From Diogma glabrata (lineage: Eukaryota > Arthropoda > Insecta > Diptera > Cylindrotomidae): 64,000 bases of DNA. The stretch is taken from contig OY856188.1 in the NCBI GenBank assembly GCA_963693315.1, positions 160,361,209-160,425,208 on the forward strand, given 5' to 3'. The position numbers were made by a program, and so were the translations under genes. The first letter of the stretch is position 1. Each line of letters opens with the position of its first letter. This document shows, one piece after another, positions 48,064 through 60,300 of the stretch. A model generated the notes under the pieces. That model made no database searches and was not told the origin of the DNA. It saw only the letters and a program-made list of their open reading frames with translations.

Positions 48064-50346
48064 CAGTGGCGGATTATGCTTTTAAGGGGCCTGAGGCGGA
48101 ACAAAATTTTGGGGCCTAAGATTTTACCAAAAATTTTGCAAATGAGTTTGATTAAGACTATTTCTTAAATAATTTTTTATCCGCTTCAGAACGGAGAAAG
48201 ATCGTTCCCCACTTGCGTTGCATATCGGCAATGTAAGAAATATTTTTAAAATAGTTTCCACATTGGGAAATGAAGATTGCAGGCCATCAATGATTACCTT
48301 GTACATCTTAAATGGACAAGTGATGTTCTCTTCTTTTATATATTTTAAAAAATGATGTACTTCGTCTTTAAAATATTGTACTTCTATATTCCTCGCATAT
48401 GTATTTGACAATTCTAAAATACACTTGTCAACTACTATGAATTAAACAGTTTTACTCCTTGTAATAAGTTCGTTTGAATATTTTGAAATGATTTTCTAGT
48501 ACTATTGATTCTTTGCAATAATATATCCCATAGAACGGTTAATAAGGCAATTCATATTCATCGAAAGAGCTAGCTAATTTTTTAACCTCAACTTTAGTAA
48601 TCGGTTTTTCGTCTTCATTTTCGCTAATTTGGATAAGAACGCTTTTAATATTTTTGTAATTAAACCGCAAGGCTGATACTGCATCAGCTCTTGCAGACCA
48701 TCTGTCACTTGTGTCACTTAATTTTTTAATATGTTTGGAATTAGGATCGGAAAAATTATCAATAAGCAACTTCCATCTGTGAGTAGATGAAGAAAAGAAT
48801 ACATATATATTTTGGATAAAGTTAAAATAATACACCGCAGTAGAATAGGCATCTGCAGCATAATTTTTCAATTAAATTAAGCGTATGACTTATACAAGGA
48901 ATAAAAATGGCGGTCTCACTTAAAGTTTTAATTCTGGCTTGTAAACCATTATATTTTCCGGCCATATATGTTTGAACGCGACAATTTTTAATATCCAAAG
49001 ACAAATTGTTTAAAGTTTTCAAAATAAGTTGTGCTAGATATTCTGAATTGTGATTTTCAATTTGTAAAAATCCAAAAATCGTTCTCTCGCATCGCCCACT
49101 TTATCAATGTACCTTAATATAAAACTTAATTGGTCAGTGTGGTTCACGTCTGGCGTAGAATCAACATAAATTGAATAGTATAAAGAGTCCTGAATTTCTT
49201 GAATTAGGTGTTCTTTTACTTCAGTTCCCATTAAATTTATAAATTCATCGCATGTGGTATGTGATAAATAACTTACATTACCTTTTGGTGAATGGCTGTA
49301 CCGCTCCAAATGATTTTTAAGAAAATCATCAAATTGGGATAGGTACTCAATGCATGTCATAAAATTTCCTTTTCTGTTCGAATCAATATCTTCTCAATGA
49401 CCACGAAATGCTAAACTCAAAGTAGCTAATAGCTTTACTGTAGCTGCAACTCTTTTTAAAACTTCCCGCCAGCATTTTTGTTGTACTTCAATTTCACGAG
49501 CTATTTGAGTATCAATACGTCCAGTTACAAACAATCTTTTTTTCAAATTTTTCAAACAAATTTTTTATACAATCTTTTTTCCAATCAACGTTGATAAAAC
49601 GAAATATACAACTAAAGCTAAAACACCTATACTATATCAATCATATCCTATGGAAACCCTTTTCAAACGTTAATCCAAATGATGAATTTAGCATGTATTG
49701 TATACAAAATACATGGATTTTAAGCATACAATAAAAGATTTCAATTCTACACGTTAAAAAGTTTTCATTTATTTAGTTATATATGAAATTAATCTAAAAT
49801 ATGTACAATTATATGCTTAAAATTGAGGTTTTCAGCTTAATGCTTTCAATAAATTGTAGGTCTTAAAAGAAATCCAAAATCATTGATGAAAACATAAAAC
49901 TCAAATATACTTCAAATATCCAAAAAATACTTATCTGGATTTTGTTTTTATCAATAATTTTGCGATTGATATAATAACAGCCCATTGCAAATAAAGTTTT
50001 AGTATTAATATTCATTCGTAACAGTGGAACTTTTCAAAACCAAATGTTTTTTTACTATACAAATTGGAAAACGAATTTGTACATTAAAAAATTATAAAAC
50101 TATCAAATTAGAATTATTAAAATAAATACATACATGAAAAAAAGTAGTACAAATTGACAACCTAACACTTTTACATGTGGGATAATATTAAAAAAATCTT
50201 TAGGTTTAAAAACTTTGGTTGAATGAACGCAGTCATCTGATTTTTGAATACCTATAAAATATCAATACTATTTGTAGCGAGGGGGCCCCTGTGCATGTGG
50301 GGCCCGAGGCGGCCGCCTCTTCCGCCTCTATGGTAATCCGCCACTG
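48064..50346 (-). mobile_element. hAT-2: hAT DNA transposon with degenerate transposase
   Basis: Inverted ends CAGTGGCGGATTA at 48064 and TAATCCGCCACTG ending at 50346. The 8-base duplication TGTGTTAA lies at 48056-48063 and 50347-50354. Subterminal GGGGCC and GAGGCGG repeats lie at both ends. These are standard hAT features. Total 2283 bases, with a broken minus-strand transposase gene; the half nearer 50346 (about 49560-50280) is non-coding AT-rich sequence, so the 5' part of the gene is gone. Confidence 0.93.
48124..49545 (-). pseudogene. hAT-2 transposase, ZMYM1/DUF4371-like, broken
   Basis: The minus-strand pieces are in the right order but different frames. About 49545-49390 encodes REIEVQQKCWREVLKRVAAT and LAFRGH followed by a TGA. 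49360-49034 is a DUF4371-like part (KGNVSYLSHTTCDEFINLMG, YYSIYVDSTPDVNHTDQLSF). 49022-48822 has YMAGKYNGLQARIK and CISHTLNLIEKLC. 48871-48539 has STHRWKLLIDNF and TSDRWSARADAV. 48411-48124 is the hAT C-terminal dimerisation region (LPICNASGERSFSVLKRIKN). The RNase-H-like catalytic fold that moves the element is split by several stops and shifts. The N-terminal zinc finger is not found. Confidence 0.85.
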
Positions 50347-50354
50347 TGTGTTAA

Positions 50355-51824
50355 CCACTCAATGGTTTTTTGTACAATTTTGTAAGGTGTGTAAAACGAA
50401 GCTTAGTCGAAATATAATAAACTTAAAGGTTGTATAACTTGTATAAACTACAACATCAAGTGTCTGTTGTTTAATTTTGGTTGATGATTTGCCGCCATGT
50501 TGCAGCAGTTCCCAGTGCATGGTTAGTATCAACATTGTATAACTGTAATCAATATTGTTCATCGTTCCAGTAGTTATAATTGTGATGTGCTGTATGCTGT
50601 GTGCAATAGTGGCACTGTATTGTTTCATCCTTTGAATTATTCGTCAATGTACTATTTATTATCAATTACTGCTGATGTATATTGCTATTGAGTCATCACC
50701 AGCTGAGTGTATTATATATTAATTCATCGTCATCGTACTGTTTATCGTCAGTTGCTGATGTGTAATGTTATTGAGTCGTCAACAGCTGATTGTATTATAT
50801 AGTGATTTATCGTCATCATACTGTTTATTATCAATTACTGATGTGTATTGCTATTGAGTCATCACCAGCTGATTGTACTATATATTAATTCATCGTCATC
50901 GTACTGTTTATCGTCAGTTGCTGATGTGTAATGTTATTGAGTCGTCACCAGCTGATTGTATTATATAGTGATTTATCGTCATCATACTGTTTATTATCAA
51001 TTACTGATGTGTATTGCTATTAAGTCATCACCAGCTGATTGTATTATATATTAATTCATCGTCATCGTACTGTTTATCGTCAGTTGCTGATGTGTAATGT
51101 TATTGAGTCGTCACCAGCTGATTATATTATATATTAATTCATCATCATCGTACTGTTTATTATCAATTACTGATGTGTATTGCTATTGAGTCATCACCAG
51201 CTGAGTGTATTATATATTAATTCATCATCATCGTACTGTTTATCGTCAGTTGCTGATGTGTAATGTTATTGAGTCGTCACCAGCTGATTGTATTATATAG
51301 TGATTTATCGTCATCATACTGTTTATTATCAATTACTGATGTGTATTGCTATTGAGTCATCACCAGCTGATTGTATTATATATTAATTCATCGTCATCGT
51401 ACTGTTTATCGTCAGTTGCTGATGTGTAATGTTATTGAGTCGTCACCAGCTGATTGTATTATATAGTGATTTATCGTCATCATACTGTTTATTATCAATT
51501 ACTGATGTGTATTGCTATTGAGTCATCACCAGCTGATTGTATTATATATTAATTCATCGTCATCGTACTGTTTATCGTCAGTTGCTGATGTGTAATGTTA
51601 TTGAGTCGTCACCAGCTGATTATATTATATATTAATTCATCATTATCGTACTGTTTATTATCAATTACTGATGTGTATTGCTATTGAGTCATCACCAGCT
51701 GAGTGTATTATATATTAATTCATCGTCATCGTACTGTTTGTTATCAATTGCTGATGTGGCATCGTCGAGTTCATATATTGTCAAATTACAAAAAAATACA
51801 GTCCACTAACGACCAGAGGTATCA
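50355..51824 (+). repeat. 3' part of the BEL-2 5' LTR
   Basis: The LTR ends GACCAGAGGTATCA at 51824, directly before the BEL primer-site motif. Its main content is an 83-bp tandem array; 50355-50640 is plain sequence with ATAATAAAC, a possible polyadenylation motif. The left part probably lies at 47511-48063, on the other side of hAT-2. Confidence 0.6.
50640..51770 (+). repeat. 83-bp tandem array with 166-bp higher-order pattern
   Basis: About 13 units of 83 bases. Two versions alternate: one with TCGTCAGTTGCTGATGTGTAATG and GAGTCGTCACCAGCTGA, the other with TATTATCAATTACTGATGTG and GAGTCATCACCAGCTGA, giving a 166-base double unit. Near 51100-51240 and near 51640 the alternation is broken. 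Every unit has the CAGCTGA E-box core. Confidence 0.92.
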
Positions 51825-51843
51825 TTGGTCCTTCGAGCCGGAT
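51825..51843 (+). other. BEL-2 primer-binding site region
   Basis: TTGGTCCTTCGAGCCGGAT directly after the LTR end. It differs from BEL-1 (11727) by one base and is the common start motif of arthropod BEL/Pao internal regions. Confidence 0.65.
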
Positions 51844-52283
51844 TTGAGAAACAGGAGTTCTGGATCATCGCAAAATTTAATTGAAAGTCAGGTAAACCAA
51901 GGAAAACTTCTTTGGTACTTATTAACTTAAAGTTTAATTTAAAAATATTTTAAGGTTATCTAAGTTGTTGGTTACGATTGTTATAATAGCTTATAGCACT
52001 TGATTACATGCATTGTCTAGTATATTGTTTGCATCTAAAGTCACTTGATGTTTGTTAGCGGTGTGAACGAGATTGGTCCTTGTTGAACAATTTTTAACCT
52101 AAATGCTTGTCACATTCGTTGTAATCATAATAATTTAAATCAGTTCTGAAAGAAATCAGTCATACATTAAACACACCCTGCGTTACTTGGTCATTGGTCA
52201 GCGTAGTTGACAATAGTTGTCTGAGCGTAAAGAGCGGTTATCGGTAGTCCACCCTCTCAGTTTTACTTATATTTCGTAAGTTC

Positions 52284-52510
52284 TTGTCTACTGTCAGCTC
52301 TAGTCTGGTGAACTCATACCACAACATTATGGACGATCAGATAAAGATTGACCATTTGAAAAAGCAACGCGGAGCGTTCAAGGGTCAACTCACTAATCTT
52401 AAGACTCGTCTTATAACCGTGTCAACCATCGGTGCGCTGGAGTCATGTTTACACCGACTTCACTCAATTTACGAAAAGTATGACCATACGTAAGCCAAGT
52501 TGAAATGAAG
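52284..52510 (+). pseudogene. BEL-2 gag N-terminus, broken
   Basis: The frame opens at 52284, with the likely gag Met at 52329 (MDDQIKIDHLKKQRGAFKGQ). The KKQRG-.-KGQLT-..KTRL pattern is the usual N-terminus of BEL/Pao Gag. A TAA at 52491-52493 stands where the same frame continues with AKLK and then TGA, consistent with a Gln (CAA) to stop change. After about 52510 no further gag or pol is found. The leader between primer site and gag (51844-52283) has no gene. Confidence 0.72.
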
Positions 52511-52987
52511 CGCTTTCTCAGTGGCGAACCAATGAGAGTGGCATAGCAGGAAGCGTACCTTGAGTAGTTTAAAGCCATCACGACTAAGACTCAGCCATCG
52601 CGGGTTTGATAGAGTAATACCTGCTACTTCAGCACAAATACAGAAATGTACGCTATTTACGAAAATCTGCAGAAATGGAAAGAAATACAAGTGGAAAAAT
52701 GGAGACTCTGGCGACGCCATGGGCGAAAGATCCACGATCACCACGCCCAACCCCTACATTCACTCTCAGACGCCCACACACTCACACGTCACACATTCAC
52801 CCACACATTCGACGACTAGCATGTCCCGATTCAATCTCTGACACGCCCTTTTACACCCATTCACACCCCCCCACCTTAATTAAAAAAAAATAAAAAAAAC
52901 AAACTGAGTGTACTCACCCCACGATTAATTCCTGACCTCCTATTCCGATTCCATCAGCCTTCCATTGGTACGCTGGTCACGTTGGAG
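52511..52987. other. Stretch without recognisable genes, CA-rich patch
   Basis: The overlapping short ORFs on both strands have no motif. Bases 52730-52870 are rich in CACA/CCCAC simple-sequence-like DNA; a poly-A run follows at 52880-52905. Confidence 0.6.
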
Positions 52988-53640
52988 AATTTCGATGGAT
53001 AAAGCGTTGATTAGAAACGTTATCTGATAATATTGTTGAAGAAAAATGATGAGTAGAAACGATCAATAAACTAGTAATCATCAGCGGTAAGTAATGTTGT
53101 TGAATAAAACGTTAATTAGAAACGTTAAATGATAATATTGTTGAAGAAAAATGATGAGTAGAAACATTCAATAAACTAGCAATCATCAGCGGTAAGTAAT
53201 TTTGTTGAATGAAACGTTAATTAGAAACGTTAAATGATAATATTGTTGAATAAATATGATGAGTAGAAACGATCAATAAACTAGTAATCATCAGCGGTAA
53301 GTAATGTTGTTGAATAAAACGTTAATTAGAAACGTTAAATGATAATATTGTTGAAGAAAAATGATGAGTAGAAACATTCAATAAACTAGTAATCATCAGC
53401 GGTAAGTAATGTTGTTGAGTAAAACGTTAATTAGAAACGTTAAATGATAACATTGTTGAATAAATATGATGAGTAGAAACGTTCAATAAACTAGCAATCA
53501 TCAGCGGTAAGTAATTTTGTTGAATGAAACGTTAATTAGAAACGTTAACCGATAATATTGTTGAATAAAAATGATGAGTAGAAACGTTCAATAAACTAGC
53601 AATCATCAGCGGTAAGTAATGTTGTTCTTATAAACAATGA
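52988..53640. repeat. Tandem array of about 105-bp units
   Basis: Six units, each with ACGTTAATTAGAAACGTTAA, then GATAATATTGTTGAA, then ATGATGAGTAGAAACG and AATCATCAGCGGTAAGTAAT. Repeated AACGTT palindromes. Diverged units continue to about 54050. No coding content. Confidence 0.88.
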
Positions 53641-54560
53641 ATAAATGGTTGTGTAGAAATGTTGAATAAATTTGCAATCATTAAACAATTTTATTGAATA
53701 AACGTTACGTAGAAACGTTAATTGATATCGTTGTTGCAGTGAATGACCCGTAGGAACATTCCATAAACTGGCAGTCAGCAGCGTTATATAATGTTGTTCT
53801 TATAAACAATGAATAAATGGTTGTGTAGAAATGTTAAATAAATTTGCAATCATTAAACAATTTTATTGAATAAACGTTACGTAGAAACGTTAATTGATGA
53901 CGTTGTTGCAGCAAATGACAAGTAGAACCATTCCGTAAACTTGCAAGCATCAGCGTTGAAGGATTTTGTTGAATAAAACGTTGAACACAATGATAACGTT
54001 GTGAGAAAAAAAAAATGGTACATAGAAACGTTAAATAAACTTGCAATCAATTAAGCCGAATGCGTTGAAATGTAGTTGTGGCAGGATGCGTTGAAATCAA
54101 AAATAAGTGTACCAACACTAGCCAAACTATTTATTGAAATCGAACGGTGACAATTTGTATCAATGATGGGAACGCAATACGGCAAAACATAATTGTTGAC
54201 GTATGCGTTGAAATCCAAAACTTGTAGTAAATGGCACCAACACCAGTTAAACTATTCGTTGCAGTATATCTGTAATAATTTTGTATCAATGATAGTGAAG
54301 CAATACGGCAAAAAAGAATAATTGTTGACGTATGCGTTGAAATCCAAACAATGTGACAAATTGTACCAACACTAGTTAAACTATACGTGCAGGATAACTG
54401 TAATAATTTTGTAACAATGATAGTGAAGCAATACGGCAAAAGTAATGGTTGACGTATGCGTTGAAATCCCAAAGGTAATCAATTGTAACCACACCCGTTA
54501 AATTATTCGTTGAAGTATAACTGTAACCAAGTTGTAACAATGATAATGAAGCGATACGGC
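53641..54560. repeat. Diverged units and a second tandem array of about 128 bp
   Basis: 53641-54050 has two or three diverged relatives of the 105-bp unit. About 54060-54560 has four units of roughly 125-130 bases with ACGTATGCGTTGAAATCC, ACCAACACTAGTTAAACTAT and AGTGAAGCAATACGGCAAAA. Confidence 0.78.
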
Positions 54561-56960
54561 AGTAATTAAATGAAAATTTTGTATTATTGGTGTGTCGAAA
54601 CAGGTATAATAGACGATAGCAACAGCCAAAAACCTGATGCCAATGCTGAGTTGCACTAACCTACAGTAGTAACCGCCAAAATATTGATACGGCGGATGAT
54701 GATATTGTGGCCTCTTCGTTGAAGGACGTCATATTCCGGCCTTTTTTATAATTTGGATCTTGCATCATATTATTAATTTATTCACATCAACATCCAACTT
54801 CAAAATAGTACTGCCATTTAAATTTGGTAAATTTCAGAATCACAAATAAAAATAAACCATTTTTTTTTATGTTATCATAACACAAGTTATCAAATTCCAC
54901 GACGTTCAATAGAAAATAAAATACAGCATACGTTCATTTAGCATAATAACTGTAATCATATTTTGTTACAATTCGATTGTCTATTTAAACAAATACACAA
55001 CTAATAAATAAGATACATCTTTCTTTTACATAATATAGTAGTTCGAATTTATAATATTTATCGTACCTCCTTAAATCTTCGGCAGTCGAAATAATTTAAG
55101 TTTTACAAAAAAATAGGACTCATTCAACTGAGTTAAAAACTTTTAATTAGTACAAACAATTGTTCTACTTAAATTTTAAGAGAAATACGTGGATACAAAA
55201 TATATTCCACAAAAAAATATATATTTTAATAGTTAGTCACAATAATTCCATTTAATTATCACTAAAACATTTATGTCAAAAATAATTAACATTAGGATGA
55301 TAGCGCGCGTACAGTTTTCGTTACGTCACAAAACATATCAATTTGTTTTAACTTGCACATATAAATTTTTGACTAAATTGGACTAACTCAGTGATACTAA
55401 ATACAAACAAATTCAACTAATGGAAATATTGGCACTCACCAAATTTAATATTGATTATAATATTTTGTACTACGTAGATTTAATGCAATTTTTTTGCTTG
55501 TTGATTTTACGGCACATTATTATAGTGGGCACAACACAAACATATAAAGATTTTTTTTTGCGTTAACAATTTTACAAATTCATTAATTTTTTTTTCTTTG
55601 TATGATTCAGAACGGCACACAACATATAAAATTTTTTTTTTTGTTTTAAATTTAAACTCACAAATAACTTGCACTATGATTTTTGAAAGTCAACCGGACG
55701 GAATGACTATGTGACCATAACCATCACCACGCAAATGTAATAAACTAAGAGATTTTAATAATTGACAGAGCCGTATTATATAGCCAAAAATTTTTGTCTC
55801 GAAAAAACTCGAATACGGTGTTTTGGAAATTAATTTCCATCAAGTTTTCAATTGTTGGGAATTTTTCAAAATTACACAAAACCGTTCGTTATTTGATACT
55901 ATTGCACAACGACAAGGTTGTAACACAAAATATTTCCGACACATCAACAACATTCACCATTGAATTCAAAATGAATCAAATGCAAAACTATAATCCAGAA
56001 TCACATTATAGTGAAACGGAAAAATCATTTTGAAAGAAAATAAGACAATAGAATGTTTAACAAAAACGAGATATTAAATCGTTGAATGTTGATGACTGGA
56101 AAAATACGCACAGCCGACTTAGGGTTCAAAAAAAAGTTAGTTGTTTAATTACGGTTGATGTTTAGAGAATTCAAACTTTAATAGTATATTGAATGTAACC
56201 ATAGCGCACGTCATTTTTAGGGTGTTGTAAAATAAAAATATGGATGATCTTTAAAGATAATTATTAATTAATTAAAACCAACCAATCTTATATTAGATTA
56301 ATTAACATATCAAACCAGCGTAATCAGTGCAAAAATCTTTTGGTTTTCTCACATATGGTCGGTCCAACTATTGAAAATTTAAATGGGGTCTAGGAAAAAT
56401 AAGGAACTACGGGTTACGGGGACTATAAAAATACGGCTATTGAAGGTGAATGGATGGGAAACTATTACGCGCGGTACAGGTGAATAAAAAAAAATGAAAA
56501 CCAATAAATCTGAGACCATAATATACTGGGTTCAGACATTAGCCCAGACTATCCATTACAGAGCAAGTGCTTTTTGGAAGAGCACTCACGACCAAAAAGA
56601 AGTTGAAAAGAGGACTAGACTGGTCGCAAACAGACCTTGTACATCCACCTTAGTATGGTGAGGCACTTCAAGATTCTACAAATTAGCAATCAAATCGATC
56701 GGTATTATAAACCCAGTCTTAGCAGAAACAAAGTAACAAAGTATCTAAGAATAAAAAAAAACTTTTGGGAGGGGTATCGATAAAATCAGTATTCTACTCT
56801 ATTGCAAGCGGTGGATAACTAACTTCTTCCAGACCCAATTTCGGGCAGATCTGGGGGTTCCCGAGACTCTAAAGTCACAAAAAAAAATTTATTCAATCTG
56901 CTACAGATCGAAAAGAAAAAACACCATTGGACCGACTCCTTTAATGAAACATCCGACACC
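54561..56960. other. 2.4 kb without recognisable genes
   Basis: AT-rich sequence with poly-T/poly-A runs near 55550-55640. The 79-codon frame at 55794 has no motif, and its composition fits chance. Bases 56790-56890 resemble 62850-62960 (CTATTG...ATTTCGGGC pattern), see findings. Confidence 0.6.
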
Positions 56961-57043
56961 ATTCCGCTTTTACGTTATGCAGGCTCGCAACCCACACCTG
57001 AACTAACACGAGTCTCATGCTATACCGACTGAGCTAGCCGGGC
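56800..57043 (-). repeat. tRNA-Lys-derived SINE-like sequence
   Basis: On the minus strand from 57043 the sequence starts GGCCCGGCTAGCTCAGTCGG, then TAGCATGAGACTC, and later GTGGGTTGCGAGCC. This follows tRNA-Lys closely through the D arm (A-box TAGCTCAGTCGG). It drifts in the anticodon region and keeps a damaged B-box. It lacks a proper acceptor stem and continues into unrelated sequence to the left, as a tRNA-derived SINE does. The tail and exact end are undefined. Confidence 0.55.
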
Positions 57044-57337
57044 CACACTGTTGTACGCTTCCGTCCAAGTGACTCGGAAGGTTGTTCATATAGATTCAAG
57101 GTAACCAACTGAACCAAATTCAAATACGTTCAATCACGGAATTTACACTTATAAATAGTCAAAACAGAAAAAAAAATTTTGAAACAAGACCCGAACACCA
57201 CAGCTGATACACGCTTACTGAACTGTGAGTTCAAGACGAAACTACCCTCATATGGTCGTCGATACTCTTGACTTACAATGGCGGTAAAACACAAGCGAAA
57301 GTTACTAACATAGTGACAAAAGAAGTTATCACCGATA
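57044..57337 (-). other. Region 3' of the RING-Gypsy pol gene
   Basis: About 290 bases after the pol stop codon. No ORF and no clear polypurine tract or LTR start; the repeat partner that a 3' LTR should have to the right of 62325 was not found by eye. Confidence 0.5.
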
Positions 57338-60300
57338 TTAGGCACGAATGTCCTTGGAATGGTAAACACCTCTACGTTTAGAAGCCAGGTCCTCCAGTTC
57401 GTAAGCAGCGCTACCTACCAACCTTATTACTCTGGCTTCAATAAACTTCTGTGCCAGTTTAGCCGATAATTTCTTACCGGCGTCACTCAAAATAAAGTTC
57501 CTTCGGAACACCGTATCCCCTGGTTTAAACAAAGTTAATCGAGCTCGTAAATTGTATCTTTCGGCACTTTTGACAAATGCTTCGGCAGTTAAATCAAGAA
57601 TTCGAATTCGAATCTTATTAAGATAATCAGGTCGCAGAATCGTTTCACCTGGATCATGAAGACTATTCAATCGTCTCAGCAGTTCATATGACGAACCATG
57701 AGTCACCATAGGTATTCCAAACATTGCGTAATATGGGGAACATTTAAGTGTCTGATGCAGGGAACAACGTAGTGCACAAGCGATCTCGCTCAAGTGCAGA
57801 TCCCATTTAGAATGTTCCTCCTTTAAATAGGCTCTAATACCAGATAAAACACTTCTATTTACCCGTTCCGAAGCGTTAGCTTGAGGTGAATATAACGCTA
57901 GTAATGTATGTTTCACTCCGTGCTTCGCCAAGAAGTCTTCAAACAATTTAGATTTGAATTGGGTCCCATTATCGGACACTACTACCTCTGGACATCCAAA
58001 TACGTGAAAGACATTGGTAGCCAATAGATGACAAATTGGTTCAGCAGTTAATTTCCGTAAAGGAAATAAAAATGGATATTTAGTAACATGATCTAATATT
58101 ACAAGAATAGCGATATTCCCGGCCTTTGAACGAGGATAAGGGCCGAGAATATCGATATATAATCGCTGACCAATGCGTTCTGTTTTCATCTGAGACACCA
58201 TGGGAGCACGAAGTGGAACATTAGTCGCTTTAATTTCTTTGCAGGTCTTACAATTTCCTATGTAAGTTTTGACTTGGGTATACATCCGAGGCCAATAGTA
58301 CAATTTACGAATGTTATACAGTGTTTTTGCTAGACCTCCATGAGACGCGGTAGGAGGATTGTGGGCCCTTGCAATACACTCGTCAGTGTATTCCTCAGGT
58401 AACCACAATTTCCAAACCTCACCCTCTGAAGGAATATCGAGATCCAGACAAGCCAACCGTTTATAAACCCGACCAGAAATTACTTTCAGATCAGGCAATG
58501 TACCGTCTGCTTCGGTAACTAGATTTACCAACTCCAAGTATCGAGAAGAGTTGAAGAAAGGGGAATTAAGATCTAGTTCTGGCACTGGACATAATTCAGA
58601 AATGATATCAACAGAGTCACGTCTTGATAAAGTGTCTGGAACTATGTTTAAATTTCCTTTTCGGTACTCAATATCAAAGACATAACCCTGCAATTTCAAG
58701 CTCCAACGAGCCAATCGACCAGAAAGGTCTTTCTGTTGCATTAACCATTTTAATGAAGCATGATCAGTTATGATCTTAAAGGCCTGACCCTCGACATACG
58801 CTCTAAATTTCTTTACTCCCAGTACGGCGGCTAGACACTCTTTCTCGCTAGTGGAGTAATTGCGCTGCGCAGAATTTAGTTTTTTGGACATGTACGCTAT
58901 GGGATGCTCCATACCGTCCATGTCACACTGAAGCAGTACACAACCTATACCGTCGTTGCTAGCGTCGCACTGGAGAGTAAAGGGTTTAGTATAGTCGGGG
59001 TTTATGAGGACTGGGGCTGATATGAGAGCATTTTTGAGATTGATAAATGCTGTTTCAGCTTCCTGTGTCCATACGAATTTATTAGAATTTTTCTTCAACA
59101 AATCTGACATTGGAGAGGACATAGCAGAGAAATCGGATATGAAACGGCGATAATAACCCGCCATACCCAGGAAACGTCGAATCTGTTTGGACGTACGCGG
59201 CGTAGGAAATTCAGAAATGGCCTGAGTTTTATCAGGATCAATTTTTAACGTACCACCTCCCACGACATATCCCAAATATTTTACATCCGGCAAGAGAAAC
59301 TTACTTTTTTCCACGTTTATCGTCAAGTTCGCACGTCTAAGACACTGGGAGATATCTTCTAACAGCTTCAGATGGGCCTCGAAGGTATCTGTAACTATTA
59401 GAAGATCATCCAAGTATACGAAGACGCACGACTTGAGATGTGGAGGAATTACTTGGTCCATCAATTTAGTCATTGTTTGCGGCGCATTGCACAGTCCGAA
59501 AGGCATTCTTACGAACTGATACAATGGCCGCCCCGGGACCGTAAAAGCAGTTTTCTCTCGGGAGTGTTTTTCAAGAGGTATCTGCCAAAAAGCGTCTTTC
59601 AGATCCAAACTGGAAATGAAATTACTCTGTGGCAGACGACTCAAAATTCCATCAATCTGTGGAAGGGGGTAAGCATCCTTTTTGGTGACTGTATTGACCT
59701 TTCGGCTATCCAAACAAAGACGATTCTTCCCGGGTTTGCGAATTAAAACCACTGGGCTCGACCATGGACTGTTTGAAACCTCTATGATACCCAGAGATAA
59801 CATTCTATCCAGTTCTTCTCCCATCAGTCTCTCAATGGCGGGCGATATTGGGTAGTGTCGTTGCTTGATGGGAGCTGCAGTGCCCACATCAATAACATGT
59901 TCTAACAGATGTGTTCGACCCAGACCCATTTTCGAAAATGATGGTAGAAGTTGGATAGCGTTTTGTAAGCGTTCCTGGTTGTCCATAGACAAATCTGAAA
60001 TTACTGACTCTGTAGTCGAAAGTGTAGGTAAGCTAAATAATGGGTTAAACAAGCCAAAAGCATTAAAGAAATCTATACCTAAGTATAGATCTTGCGTTAA
60101 AGACGGGATAACGAAGACGTCCAGGGTTCTGACTTGGTTCATAAATGAAATCTTTGTTTTTACAAATCCCAGGATCTTCTGCCTTTGGCCATCGGCAGTA
60201 CGAACTACTGCAGATGAATAAGTCAGGAGGTCTGGAGTTTGCACGATTTCTTTAGCAAAATCACCACCAATTACAGTCAAGGACGCTCCACTATCCAACA

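Noticed and set aside
50281..50346. GC-rich palindrome (GGCCGCCTC region) as a regulatory island
   Set aside because: It is the subterminal repeat of the hAT-2 end, fixed by the 8-bp target duplication beside it.
55794..56033. 79-codon plus-strand ORF as a host gene
   Set aside because: No motif, AT-driven composition, no splice or promoter context.
56978..57043. A functional tRNA-Lys gene
   Set aside because: Anticodon arm does not pair properly, the B-box is damaged and the 3' acceptor strand is missing.
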